Source: Planctomycetota bacterium
Lineage (GTDB): Bacteria > Planctomycetota > Planctomycetia > Pirellulales > UBA1268
Reading direction: 5' to 3'
Assembly: GCA_029978905.1 (NCBI GenBank)
Contig: JAPOIM010000041.1
Span: 1 to 41,617 of the forward strand
Length of the DNA stretch: 41,617 nt
Both the position numbers and the translations under genes were made by a program. The notes beneath the pieces were generated by a model that saw only the letters and a program-made list of their open reading frames with translations, was not told where the DNA came from and did no database searches. Below, one piece after another: positions 1 to 10,600 of this stretch. Numbering within the stretch: the stretch's first letter is position 1; each line of letters starts with the position of its first letter.

Positions 1-1
1 G

Positions 2-427
2 GTTGGCATGGTGTCGCTCAAGCCTTCGAGCATGCTCGCGATGCAGGGGCAGCGGTACCCGATCACCGAGCTGGGTGTGGAGAACCTCACCCGCCGCCTT
101 GTGGAAGTGGCTGAGCACGACAAGCAGTTTGGCGAGTGCGAGGTCAACTTCTTCCCTGGTGCGAAGGTGAACGGCCGGGTGTGTACCTGCATTCAGGTGA
201 CCCATCCCGTGCCTCGTCGCAACTTCCGATTCCATCTCGCTCGTGTCTTCATCGATGACGAGCTGACAATCCCGGTCCGCTATGAGGCCTACGACTGGCC
301 GCAAGAAGTGGGTGGCCAGCCTGTGCTCATGGAGGAATACACCTACATGAACGTGCAGGTAAATCAGGGCTTCGGCGACATCGACTTCGATCCGAAGAAC
401 CCCGCCTACAAGTTTGGTGTGAAGTAG
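2..427 (+). CDS. DUF1571-type protein, C-terminal part (5' truncated by window edge)
   Basis: The reading frame is open from the first bases of the window, so this is probably the C-terminal part of a longer protein; the ATG at 8 is unlikely to be the true start. The visible ~140 residues resemble the end of the planctomycete-enriched DUF1571 family, related in fold to outer-membrane lipoprotein-sorting proteins: a strand-rich segment with FFPGAKVNGR, then VPVRYEAYDWP-like text, and an ending of the type FDPKNPAYKFGVK. Members are usually exported, but the export signal would lie outside the window. A strong hairpin terminator follows 50 bases after the stop, so this gene ends its transcript. 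The exact biochemical role is unknown. The family call is a motif-level judgement; the truncation is directly visible. Confidence 0.72.
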   Translation, partial: VGMVSLKPSSMLAMQGQRYPITELGVENLTRRLVEVAEHDKQFGECEVNFFPGAKVNGRVCTCIQVTHPVPRRNFRFHLARVFIDDELTIPVRYEAYDWPQEVGGQPVLMEEYTYMNVQVNQGFGDIDFDPKNPAYKFGVK

Positions 428-478
428 TCGCGAGCTCTTCGCCAGCGGTGGCGATGCCACCGCAGACTCAAAACGTGC

Positions 479-514
479 GCGGCCCCGAAGAACCTGCTGG
501 TTTTTCGGGGCCGC
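479..514 (+). terminator. Hairpin terminator after the DUF1571 gene
   Basis: An 11-base perfect inverted repeat (GCGGCCCCGAA at 479-489 and TTCGGGGCCGC at 504-514) encloses a 14-base loop that contains a run of T. The stem is very GC-rich and lies 50 bases after the stop codon of the upstream gene. It separates that gene from rsmH. There is no long T tract after the stem, so intrinsic termination is likely but not certain. Confidence 0.7.
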
Positions 515-599
515 TATGCGTTGGTGTGGTTCGGCCCGCGTGTGTCGTCACGACGTACACTGTCGGTGGTGACGATGCGAGGCTGACGAGGTGAGCGGA

Positions 600-1484
600 A
601 TGGATCAGAAGACCTGCCATACGAGTGTGCTGCCCAAGGAAACGATCGGGTTTCTTGCGCCGCAGCCCGGCGCGACGGTCGTCGACGGCACGCTTGGCGG
701 CGGTGGCCACACCCGCATGCTCGCGGAGGCCGTGGGGCCTGAGGGCCTCGTGATCGCCATTGATCGCGATGCGGCTGCGATCGACCGCGCGTGTGAGGCC
801 CTGAAAGGCTTGCCGGTGCGGTTTGCACAGGCGAACTTTTGCGACATTCCCGAGGTGCTCGACGCGGTTGGCGTGGAAAAGGTCGACGCCGTGCTGCTCG
901 ACATTGGGCTCTCCAGCGATCAGTTGGCGGATCGAGAACGTGGGTTCTCCTTTGAGTCTGACGGCCCTCTCGATTTGCGATTCGACGTGAGCGAGGGTGA
1001 GCCTGCCTTTCGTCTCGTCAACCGCCTCAAGACCGAGACGCTCGCCGACTTGATCTATGAGTTTGGCGAGGAGCGGTTCAGCCGCCGGATCGCCCGTCGC
1101 ATTGCCCAGGTGCGAGAGCGTGAGCCCATTCACCTGGCCAACGACTTCGCGCGGTTGGTGGCGTCTGCCGTGCCCAGGCCGAAGACGCCGCAACGGATCC
1201 ACCCGGCGACCCGCACCTTTCAGGCCCTGCGAATTGCGGTCAATGAAGAACTCAAGAGCCTCAAACTCGCTTTGGAGCGGGTGCCGGGGCGTCTCAAGGC
1301 CGGTGGAAGGTTGGCGGTGATCTCCTTCCATTCGCTCGAGGACCGCTTGGTCAAAGAGGCATTTCGCAACAGCCAGCAGTGGCATTCGCTCACCCGCACA
1401 CCCATCACCGCGGGCGAGGAAGAGTTGGCAGTCAACTCGCGGAGCCGTTCTGCGAAACTGCGGGTTGCAGAGAAACTTGGCTGA
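600..1484 (+). CDS. rsmH: 16S rRNA (cytosine-1402-N4)-methyltransferase RsmH (MraW)
   Basis: RsmH transfers a methyl group from SAM to N4 of C1402 in the P-site region of 16S rRNA. Visible family signatures are the opening HTSVLPKETI segment, the SAM-binding loop DGTLGGGGHT, the LLDIGLSSDQL strand and, near the C terminus, SFHSLEDRLVKEAFR. At 294 residues it is close to the usual ~310. I chose ATG 600 because a near-perfect ribosome binding site GAGGTGA (588-594) lies five bases before it; an in-frame GTG at 591 would add three residues and has a poorer site. In most bacteria this gene heads the division and cell wall (dcw) cluster after mraZ and before ftsL/ftsI. Here mraZ is absent and a LysM protein follows. 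Confidence 0.95.
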   Translation: MDQKTCHTSVLPKETIGFLAPQPGATVVDGTLGGGGHTRMLAEAVGPEGLVIAIDRDAAAIDRACEALKGLPVRFAQANFCDIPEVLDAVGVEKVDAVLLDIGLSSDQLADRERGFSFESDGPLDLRFDVSEGEPAFRLVNRLKTETLADLIYEFGEERFSRRIARRIAQVREREPIHLANDFARLVASAVPRPKTPQRIHPATRTFQALRIAVNEELKSLKLALERVPGRLKAGGRLAVISFHSLEDRLVKEAFRNSQQWHSLTRTPITAGEEELAVNSRSRSAKLRVAEKLG

Positions 1485-1543
1485 CCGACGGTTTGTGGAA
1501 CTGCCGTTGCCGAACTGGCGGCGGTCGCTCACACTTCCGCGCC

Positions 1544-2536
1544 ATGATGCTCGGACGCGAAACCAAAATACTATTGACCCTCCTCGGAACCCTGAGCTCC
1601 GGATTTGTGGGCGTGCTTGGGTCGAAACTCTTCGTCCCGAGACCACCGACCGGAACGGGGCCCGATGTGCACTTGCCGGCTCGTGATCTCGAAGACGGGC
1701 CGATCGTTGAGCCCCCTTCGTTTGAACGGCTGGGGCGATCGATGTTTTCGGCCACCGATCCTCTGCCTGGCGACCCAGGGCATGTGAGCGACGGGGAGCC
1801 AGCCGGGGACGACCTTGCGCCGCCTGCGTTTGCAGACGCAGGTTCTCGTTTTGGGTTTCGCGACGACGCCGAGCCGCTCGCCGAAGCGGGCGCCGGCTTT
1901 GACGACGCAGACGCTGCGATGGCTCCCGACGACGCTGATGCTGGGTTCGACCAAGGCGACATGCTGATCGCCGACGGAGGCGTGGCCGCTGTTGCCTTTG
2001 AGAGTGAGGATGGGGGCGAGGGCGAGGGCGATTTCTACGAGACTCCGCGCTTCGCTGCTGTGGAGCCGGACGAGCCCGCGGCGTTTGTGCCCCCTGCGGA
2101 TGCCATGCCGATCGTGTCGGGTGGGTATGTGGTCACGGCCGCCGACACGTGGTGGGACATTGCCGAGCGGGCCTATGGCGACGGCCGCTATTACAAGCCC
2201 CTCTTCGCATGGAACCGCAGCCTCGACCCACGCGTGACGCTCGCCCCGGGCACCCGCCTTGAGGTGCCGCCACTGACTGCGCTGACGACGGCGCATGCCG
2301 AACTGGTGCCGGGCGATCTGGCCGCGGTGCCGGCTCCAAATCCTGTGATGGAGACCGCGGCGGTGATGCCGGTAGGCAACACGGTGGTCGTCCGGCCAGG
2401 GGACACCCTGATTTCGATTGCCCGGGAACAGCTTGGAGCATCGTCGCGGTGGCGAGAACTCTACGAAGCCAATCGCGAGGCGCTCGGCCGCAGCCCGGGG
2501 CCACTCGTGCCCGGCACGCAACTGGTCCTGCCATGA
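1544..2536 (+). CDS. Membrane-anchored protein with two LysM domains
   Basis: The protein has 330 residues. It starts with a short cytoplasmic stretch and one hydrophobic segment (about residues 7-27). A long acidic linker rich in D, A, E and G follows (about 40-185). It ends with two LysM modules, roughly residues 190-245 (YVVTAADTWWDIAERAYGD...) and 268-330 (VVVRPGDTLISIAREQLG...). LysM domains bind N-acetylglucosamine polymers such as peptidoglycan, so the expected place is the periplasm, tethered to the inner membrane. The gene lies 59 bases after rsmH and overlaps queA by four bases (ATGA), suggesting one operon. It has the position, size class and topology of ftsL but no visible FtsL-like coiled coil. 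ATG 1547 is an equally possible start. The function is inferred only from domains. Confidence 0.82.
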   Translation: MMLGRETKILLTLLGTLSSGFVGVLGSKLFVPRPPTGTGPDVHLPARDLEDGPIVEPPSFERLGRSMFSATDPLPGDPGHVSDGEPAGDDLAPPAFADAGSRFGFRDDAEPLAEAGAGFDDADAAMAPDDADAGFDQGDMLIADGGVAAVAFESEDGGEGEGDFYETPRFAAVEPDEPAAFVPPADAMPIVSGGYVVTAADTWWDIAERAYGDGRYYKPLFAWNRSLDPRVTLAPGTRLEVPPLTALTTAHAELVPGDLAAVPAPNPVMETAAVMPVGNTVVVRPGDTLISIAREQLGASSRWRELYEANREALGRSPGPLVPGTQLVLP

Positions 2537-3588
2537 GCGGTGCCGAAGAGGCGTCAGCCTACGACTACGAGCTGCCGCCCGCTTCGATTGCTCAGGAGCC
2601 GCTGGCCACGCGTGACGCGGCCCGCATGCTGGTGCTGCATCGCGAGACAGGCCGCCTCGAGCACCGCCATGTCGCGGACCTGCCGGAGTATTTCCAGGCA
2701 GGCGACCTGCTGGTGAGCAACGACACCCGTGTACGACCCGCTCGGCTGGTAGGCCGCCGCAAGCAGACCGGTGGACGTTGGGAGGGGCTCGTGCTCGCCA
2801 CCGACGGCAAGGCGTGGAAGCTCCTTGCCAAAACCCGCGGGCGCGTGGTGCCCGGCGAGCGGATCGTGCTGGTGGACCGTGAAGGGCGCGACGCAGACGA
2901 GCTCGTGATGCTGGAGCGTGCCGAAGGGGGCGGTTGGCTGGCGGTCCTCGATGCGCCATCAGAGGAGACCGATCAGGTGCTCGAGCGGGTGGGGCGTGTG
3001 CCCTTGCCGGGCTACATCCGTGGGGGCGTGGAGCAGGTTGGCGACCTCGAGCGTTATCAAACAGTGTTCGCTGCGACGGCCGGTTCGGCGGCGGCTCCCA
3101 CCGCAGGCCTGCACTTCACCTCGAACTTGCTGGCCGCTTGGGAAGCCCGCGGGATGCAGCAAGCCCGCGTAACGTTGCACGTGGGCCTCGACACGTTTCG
3201 CCCGATCAGCACGGAGTGGATCGGCGAGCATCCCATGCACACCGAATGGTGCACCTGCCCACCGGAGACCGTGGCGGCGATCACGCACGCAAAATCGGCC
3301 GGCCGACGGGTGCTGGCGGTGGGAACCACGACCGTGCGGACGCTCGAGTCGGCGGCGCTCGGTGGCACGCTCGCGCCCTTTGCGGGGCCGACCGATCTCT
3401 TCATTCGCCCCGGCTTTTCGTTCCGCGTTGTCGACTGCGTGTTGACGAACTTCCACATGCCGCGGACAACCCTGATGGTGCTTGTCAGCACCTTCGCCGG
3501 ACGTGAGCGGGTGTTGGCCGCGTATGCCGAGGCGATCGAGCGGGGCTACCGGCTGCTGAGTTACGGCGATGCGATGCTGATTCTCTAG
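2533..3588 (+). CDS. queA: S-adenosylmethionine:tRNA ribosyltransferase-isomerase QueA
   Basis: QueA moves the ribosyl part of SAM onto preQ1 in the anticodon of Asp, Asn, His and Tyr tRNAs, giving epoxyqueuosine. The 351-residue length fits the family. Recognisable stretches are YDYELPPASIAQEP at the N terminus, LLVSNDTRVRPARL, GYIRGG with ERYQTVFA, then AAPTAGLHFT, HVGLDTFRPI and HTEWC, and near the end DLFIRPGFSFRVVD and LTNFHMPRTTLMVLVSTFAG. The ATG at 2533 overlaps the stop of the LysM gene as ATGA, implying translational coupling. The other queuosine genes are not in this window. A longer in-frame opening upstream would run into the LysM gene and lacks family similarity. Confidence 0.97.
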   Translation: MSGAEEASAYDYELPPASIAQEPLATRDAARMLVLHRETGRLEHRHVADLPEYFQAGDLLVSNDTRVRPARLVGRRKQTGGRWEGLVLATDGKAWKLLAKTRGRVVPGERIVLVDREGRDADELVMLERAEGGGWLAVLDAPSEETDQVLERVGRVPLPGYIRGGVEQVGDLERYQTVFAATAGSAAAPTAGLHFTSNLLAAWEARGMQQARVTLHVGLDTFRPISTEWIGEHPMHTEWCTCPPETVAAITHAKSAGRRVLAVGTTTVRTLESAALGGTLAPFAGPTDLFIRPGFSFRVVDCVLTNFHMPRTTLMVLVSTFAGRERVLAAYAEAIERGYRLLSYGDAMLIL

Positions 3589-3599
3589 CTTCCGGTAGA

Positions 3600-3630
3600 A
3601 ACGCCATCATCTGCTAAGGTGGTTGGCGTT
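3600..3630 (+). other. Small inverted repeat after queA
   Basis: AACGCCA (3600-3606) and TGGCGTT (3624-3630) form a seven-base perfect stem with a 17-base loop. It begins just past the queA stop and ends before the ribosome binding site of the next gene. No T run follows, so it could be a weak terminator, a processing signal or chance. Confidence 0.3.
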
Positions 3631-3673
3631 GGAGCTGCCAACCGGGTGGGTGAACAGACGCGGGAGAGATGCG

Positions 3674-4303
3674 ATGGGAGAGGGGCTTGCTGAAGAGGTG
3701 CTTGTGGTGCCGCGAGCGGTGCTGGAGACGGTCGGCATGTTTCAGGGGTTTTGCAGTGATGTGAGCCGCTACTTGCCGTCGCTGCTTGATCCGGCGAACA
3801 CCTCCTGGCGAACCCGAGCGGTGGTCGAGGAAGATCCTTCCTTTAAACAGCTGATCCCCTACTGCGTGCTTCGGTGGCACGATGTGGATGGTGTTGCCCG
3901 CTACTTCGCCTACACCCGAGGCGGTGGCCAGCAGGAGGCTCGGCTGCGGGCGAAGCGGTCGCTTGGGATTGGCGGCCACATCTCCAGCATTGACGGCGAG
4001 CATGGCGACGACCGTTCGTACGAGTCGGGGATGCGCCGTGAACTCGACGAAGAAGTGGCGATTGTCGGTGGCTATCGCAGCAGCTGCGTGGGCCTGATCA
4101 ACGACGACGCGACACCGGTCGGCAGCGTGCACCTCGGCATCGTGCACGTGCTCGACCTGGAGTTTGCTGAGGTCGCCTCACGCGAGGCCGATCTCGTCGA
4201 CGGCGGCTTCCATTCCCTTGCCGAGCTGCAGGCAGACCGGGAGCGGTTCGAGACCTGGTCGCAGATTGCCCTCGACGCCCTCGCTGCCGGCGGCATGGGG
4301 TGA
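3674..4303 (+). CDS. Nudix-like hydrolase
   Basis: This 209-residue protein appears to be a Nudix-fold hydrolase, an enzyme class that cleaves nucleoside diphosphates linked to another group. The visible signature is a Nudix-box-like region around GIGGHISS followed by RRELDEEVAI, which supplies the REL-x-EE metal-binding core. The spacing between the first glycine and REL is longer than in the canonical box because of an inserted GEHGDDRSYESG stretch. The N-terminal part (FCSDVSRYLPSLLDP...) is not one I recognise. ATG 3674 has a good site GGGAGAG (3662-3668); a TTG at 3623 would extend it by 17 residues without support. The substrate cannot be told from sequence. It lies 85 bases downstream of queA, possibly in the same transcript. 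Confidence 0.7.
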   Translation: MGEGLAEEVLVVPRAVLETVGMFQGFCSDVSRYLPSLLDPANTSWRTRAVVEEDPSFKQLIPYCVLRWHDVDGVARYFAYTRGGGQQEARLRAKRSLGIGGHISSIDGEHGDDRSYESGMRRELDEEVAIVGGYRSSCVGLINDDATPVGSVHLGIVHVLDLEFAEVASREADLVDGGFHSLAELQADRERFETWSQIALDALAAGGMG

Positions 4304-4602
4304 CCTCCCCTTGACTGCCGGGGGTGACGATGGCGCAAGTTGTAACGGCCACAAATGAGGCTTTTTCTGCCTTTTCTGGCTGCTTTCGTCGCAATTTCTT
4401 GCCCCGTCCGCAGTCTTCAACCAGAGTGTCTAGACGGGAAAATTTCCAAAGTTGATTTCTCCCTCGAGGCATGCTGCGCGGATCCTCTCCGAACGAAGTG
4501 CGACTTCGGTGCGTACGGCGGGAAAACCGCGCGCCGATGTCGCGTTGGGGAGGGTGGAGATCGTCCGTTCGAGTTGAGCACTTGTCTAGGCGAAGCATTG
4601 AG
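4304..4602 (+). other. Intergenic stretch / leader before the giant surface protein gene
   Basis: About 300 bases lie between the Nudix gene and the start of the giant gene. A T-rich patch (about 4355-4410) stands out against the GC-rich surroundings and would suit a promoter area. No convincing -35/-10 pair or terminator could be assigned. No recognisable gene or structured RNA was found. Confidence 0.4.
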
Positions 4603-7600
4603 ATGTCGAACAAGCTGAAGAAGCGGTTGCGGTCCCAAAAACGACGGTCGGCACTTCGGAATCTTGAGCCTCTTGAGAAGCGGCTGGCGCTTGCAGCCGT
4701 GCTCGATGTCACACCCCTCACGTGGGACATCGTCGGGCTTGATTCGAACAAGCCCGTGACCTCCGGCCCCGACATGTTTCTTGTGGGGGCTCGCATCACC
4801 AACACTGGGGATCAGTCAATTTCGGGTGTCCAGGCGACGCTTGATCTTGGCGACACGGTGCGCTTGAATGCCGACGACCAGTGGGCCGGCATCGCCAGCG
4901 ACTACATCAACGTGGTGGGGCCCACGACGCTCGACTCGAGCTTCACCATCGCTCCGGGTGACTTCGTCGATGCGTATTTCAGCGTCCGTATCGACCGCAC
5001 CAGCGACGCCTTTACGACCGCACGGCGCTACGACATCACCGCCAGCGACGGCGTGATCAGCGATTCACTCGATGACACACACCAACTCTATATCGAGCAG
5101 CTTGTTTCTCAGAATCGGAACTCGACATCTGAGATTTTGACGCTCCGCGCGGGCGTTCCCGTGACATCGGCACAGCCAGGCGATGTTCTGACGATCGTGC
5201 ACCGGTCTGCGTCAGCCCCGGGAGGCTATGAGCAAACGACCAACGCGCTGACCATTCCGACCGATGTTTTTGAGATTCTGTCCACGACCGCGCAAACCGT
5301 GGAAACATCGTTTTCAACCGACTCAACAACGCGGCTCACGTCACCCGTCAGTGGCGTGTATCTGGATGCGGCTGGCTGGAACTCAAACCCCGGTGTTTTG
5401 AATCTCGATCCGCTCTACAACACGGCCACCGACAATCAGAAGGCAGGTGGAACGGTGATGGAGACGACCTATCAGGTCCGTGTCCGGCCTGCCGCTCCGG
5501 TTGGGGCAGTTGAGCTCACCGGTGTGATCTACGACTACTCAGGGTCGAGTTTCCATTACAACGCCGACTCCGGTGTCGTGTTTAAAACGCTGCAGATCAC
5601 CGGAAGCGTGGGCGTGACCGGGCGGGTATTTCGCGACGTGAACGCGAATAATCGGCGCGACAGTAGCGAGCCGGGTGTGCTTGGTCTTCTGGTGGAACTG
5701 CGTGACGCCAACACCGATGCAATCGTTGCCACGACTGTCACGGACGAAAACGGTTCCTACCTCTTTAGTGAGGCCGATGGTCTCACCTTGGATACGACTT
5801 ACGTCGTCCGATTTGTGAATCCCGCGGATACGGTTTTTGTCCGTCAAAACGCACCTGGTAGTAATGAACTGAATGACAGCGATGCCAATGCGACAACCGG
5901 CCGAACCGCATCGTTCGCGCTCACAAGTGCGACTCCGATGCTTGAGAATCTTGACGCGGGCCTAAGCTTCGCCCCCGCAACGGTGGCAGGGTATGCGTGG
6001 ATCGATACCGATGGTGACGGGGTTCAGGATGCGACGGAGGTCGCCACAGTCGCTTCGGTGCAGCTCTTCCAGGTGGTCAATGGCGAGCCGTCGCGGGTGG
6101 CTACCTTTGAGACGGTCGCCACGGGGCCCAATGCAGGCGAGTATTCCTTCGAAGGCCTTGCGCCTGGTGAATACTTTGTGAAAATCGTGCCGAGTGATCC
6201 GGCGCTCGCGATCACGAACGTCGATCAAGGCGCAGACGACCTCGTCGATAGCGACATCAATCCTTTCACCAACGAGTCATTGGCCTTCACGCTTCCCGCC
6301 GGCGGTAGTCAGGTAGTCGATGCTGGGTTTGTGGCAGCGGCGGTGATCCAGGGAAGAGTGTGGAACGACGCCGATGTGGACGGGCTCTACGAAGGTGAAC
6401 CCGGGTCGCAAGGGGTGACGGTCGAGTTGCTCGACGATACAGGCGCAGTCGTTGCGACCACCGTCACGGGTACCGACGGCAGTTATCTGTTTGAGATGCT
6501 GCCGCCATCGCTTGGGGCGGGGTACTCGGTCAGGGTTGTGCCGGCCAGCGGCTATGGCATCTCGCCCATGAATCAAGGCGCGGACGGCTCGGTCGACAGT
6601 GACGTCGATCCAACGCTCGGCACGTCGTCTCTGTTTGTTGTGCTTCCGGGCACGACGACCGTGCTTGATGCGGCGATCTATCTCGCTCCGCCGGATGCGG
6701 TCGACGATTCGCGGACGACACCAGTCGACACGCCGCTGAACATCGGGATGCTCGACAATGATACGTTTGCCCGGCTGAGGACCATCACGTTCTCGCAGCC
6801 CGTAAGCACCGACTGTTCTGTCAGCTTGGATGACAACGGAACGCCGCTCGATCCAACGGATGACTACTTTGTTTTTACCCCGTCCAACGGCTTTACGGGG
6901 GTGACCACGTTCCCATACACGCTCACGAACTCGGAAGGTGAGTCTGATACCGCCGTCGTGACGGTCACGATTGGCGATGCGGTGGCGACGACTGCGGACC
7001 TCTCGATCACGAAGACCGACGGGCAGTTGACGGACATTCCAGGGACTTCGATCACCTACACGATTGTGGTGAGCAACTCGGGGCCGGCTGACGCGGTGGG
7101 TGCCACCGTCGATGACGTGGTGCCTGTTGAGATCACTGGGGTCACGTGGACGGCGGTGTATTCCGCGGGCTCGACTGGCGCGGCGAGCGGTTCGGGGTCT
7201 CTTGTGGCGGAGGTCATCGATCTGCTGTCTGGCGGGACGGCGACGTTCACGGTCAGTGGGATGATTTCGGCTTCGGCGGTTGGCACGCTGACCAACACGG
7301 CTACCGTGACAGCGCCATCGGGTTTCACGGATGGCGATCTGAGCAACAATTCATCGACGGATACCACGACCCTCGTCCCAACAGTGAATCTGAGGGTGAC
7401 AAAAGATGATGGCGTTACGTCTTTTTCGGCGGGAGGCACGACGGACTACACCATCACGGTGATAAATGATGGTCCGAGTGTGGTGTCTGGTGCGGTGGTG
7501 TCCGATGTGTTGCCGGCGGGCGTGGCGTTTGTGTCGGCGACCAATGGTGCCACGTATAACGTTGGCACCAACACGGTGACCTTCACTACCGGAACGGTTG

Positions 7601-10600
7601 GGGTCAGCGGTGTGGAATCGTTTGTGTTGACCGTCGCTGTCGCCGCCGCGTTCCCTGCTGGACAAGACGTCATCACCAATACGGCCACCGTTACCGCACC
7701 GGCTGGAGTAACGGAGTCTGACACTTCAGACAACTCGGCGAGTGACACCAACACGCTTCTCGCCGCGCCAGATCTTTCGATCACAAAGTCGAGCAGTGTG
7801 ACGGAGATCAGCGCGGGCGACTCGGTGACGTATGTGCTGGATTACGCGAACACCGGCACGCAGGGCGCGACGGGCGTTGCGATCACCGACACGCTGCCGG
7901 TTGGGATGACGTTCAACGCTGCCGACAACGCAGGCTGGTCGCAGTCTGGCAGCACGCTGACGTTCTCGGTTGGGGCGTTGGCTGTTGGCGGCACCGGCTC
8001 GGTCAACCTCGTGCTGGTGGCGGACGCCTCGTTCGCGGCTGGCCAGGATGATGTCTTCAACACGGCGTCGATCGCTGACGACGGTACGAACGGTGCCGAC
8101 GAAGATCCGACCAACAACACGGACGACGAGACGGACGTGCTCAAGGCGGCTCCCAACCTCGTGGTCACGAAAGACAGCAGCGTGACAGAAATTCATGCGG
8201 GCGAGTCGGTGACCTATGTGTTTGTGTACGCGAACCGAGGCACGCAAGGTGCGACCGGTGTCGAACTGACCGACACCCTGCCCGATGGCATGAACTTCGA
8301 GTCGGCAGCGAATCCAGGCTGGTCACTCGATGGCAGCACGCTGACGTACTCCTTAGGGTCCGTCGCAGCTGGGCAGGACGGTTCGGTGGAGCTCGTGCTT
8401 CTCGCCGACGCAACCTTCAACGCGACGCAGGCCACGATCGAGAATGTGGCGAGCATCGCCGACGATGGCACGAATGGCGAAGATGAAGATCCCACCGACA
8501 ACACCGACAGTGAAATCGACGATCTTGCGGTCTATCCCGATCTGGTTGTCACCAAGACCGACAACCAGACCACGGCGATTCCGGGGACGGCGATTGAGTA
8601 CACGATCGTGGTCCGCAACGTGGGCCAGCGGGACGTGGTGGGTGCCACGATTCAAGATCTCACCCCGGCCGACATCACCGACGTCAGCTGGACGGCGACC
8701 TACTCCGCGGGATCGAGCGGGCCGGCGAGTGCGACTGGAAACTTGGTGGGTATCGTCGAGGACATCGATCTGTTGGCCGGTGGTACGGCGACCTTCATTC
8801 TCACGGGCACCATTGCTCCGGATGCCACGGGCACGCTGAGCAACACGGTCACCGTTGCAGTCGACTCGGAGTTCCCCGACAGCGATCCGAGCAACAACTC
8901 AGCCACCGACACGACCGCGCTGACCCCGACCGGTGATCTTTCGATCACCAAGACGGACGGCTTGGATATCGTGGCGGGCGGTGACCGCGTGACCTACACG
9001 ATCACGCTTGCCAACACGGGCCCAAGTGATGCGGTGGGCGCGACGTTCACCGACGAACTCTCCTCCGACATCGTCTCCGCGCTGTGGACGGCGGTGTACT
9101 CGGCCGGATCCAGCGGACCTGCGAGTGGCACCGGATCGATCGATGCCAACGAGATCACGCTGCGTGCGGGAGGAACTGCCACCTTTACGATCACCGCGAG
9201 CATTGCCGCGTTTGCGACCGGGGCTGTGCGAAATACCGCGACGATCACGCCGCCCGCGGGCTTCGACGACCCAAACCTCGACAACAACCTCGCGTCCGAC
9301 AGCACGGCCGTGGAGAATGAGGTCGACCTGCAGGCCACCATTACCGACGGCCGTGAGGCCTATCTGGCCGGGAGCGATGCGGTGTACACCGTGATCGTGA
9401 CGAATCGGGGGCCAGGCGCAGCGGTGAACGCACGCATTGTGGCGACGCTCCCACAAGGCGTGCCAACGGCCACATGGACCGCCAGTTACTCGCCCGGTTC
9501 TTTGGGCGAGTCCGCCGGATCGAGTGTTGGAGCAGACGGCATCGATACCACGGTCACCCTGCTGCCCGGCGGGGCCGTGATCTACACGCTTCGCGGTCCG
9601 ATGGATGCTGAGGCAGTCGACTTCCAAACTGTGACGGTGGACGTGACTGCGTCTGATGACAACGTCGAATACAACCTCTTCGACAACGTTGCGAGCGACA
9701 CCAACTACCGGCCTTTAATTGCTGTCGGCACCGACATCGACTGCGAGAGTGCGCCAACGGTCACGATCCTCGACGCGCAGACTGGAAGCATTGTCTCGCA
9801 GTTCCTCGCGTTCGAACCTGGGTTCCGCGGTGGTGTTCGCACCGCGATGACGGACGTCGACGGCGATGGTGTGCCAGAAGTGATCGCTGCCTCTGGGCTC
9901 GGACGCATCGGCGAAGTGCGGGTGTTCGATCTTTTTGGTGCCGAACGCCCCGAACTTCGGATGCAGCCCTACGGCACCTCATTCCTGGCCGGGGTGAGTA
10001 TCGCCACCGACGACATCGACGGCGACGGCATCGGCGAGTTGATCACTGGGCAGTCGCGTGGAAGTGGCCGGGTGCAGGTGTTCCGTGGGTTGGCTGGCGC
10101 ATCTGGATGGGAAGCAACTCCTTACCGCGTGTTTGATCCCTACGGCCCGTCACACGTCAACGGCGTGACTGTCGCCGCCGCGGACGTGGGCACTTTCTCA
10201 AACGGCGCGACTATCGATGCCCTGTCGGCTGACGGTCGACGTGAGGTCGCAGTGACAAGTGGGCCTGGCGTGGTAAAGCCCGCGAGGGTGTTCGATGTGT
10301 CGGGCGCACCGACGGTGATCCGTGAGTTGACCGGTGAGCCGCTTGGCACAACAGGCGGAGCCACGATCTCGGCTGGTCGCTACGACAGCGATGGCCTCGA
10401 GGATCTGGTGATCGCGGGCGGATCCGACTCCGGTTCGATTACCGCGGTGTACTCGGGCCGCACGGATCTGGCATCCGCTCAACTGCTGCAGCGGTACGCG
10501 GCGTTTGCGGACATCGCTGGCAGTTCGCCAGTCTTCTCGACAGGCGTTGATATCAACGGCGATGGCCGGATCGACGAGATCTTCAGTTTCCAGGGTGCCG

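Noticed and set aside
468-1646. Minus-strand open frame opposite rsmH
   Set aside because: It lies antisense to a clear rsmH gene and runs through the terminator hairpin; no motif is seen.
4355-4618. 87-codon plus-strand frame with a hydrophobic, signal-like start (RLFLPFLAAFVAISC)
   Set aside because: It has no ribosome binding site, overlaps the giant gene start and is otherwise low in pattern; the T-rich leader explains the hydrophobic residues.
6988-9711. Repeated DNA in the giant gene as a possible CRISPR or mobile repeat
   Set aside because: The repeats are in frame, encode DUF11 domains of about 130 residues and have no short conserved unit with unique spacers.
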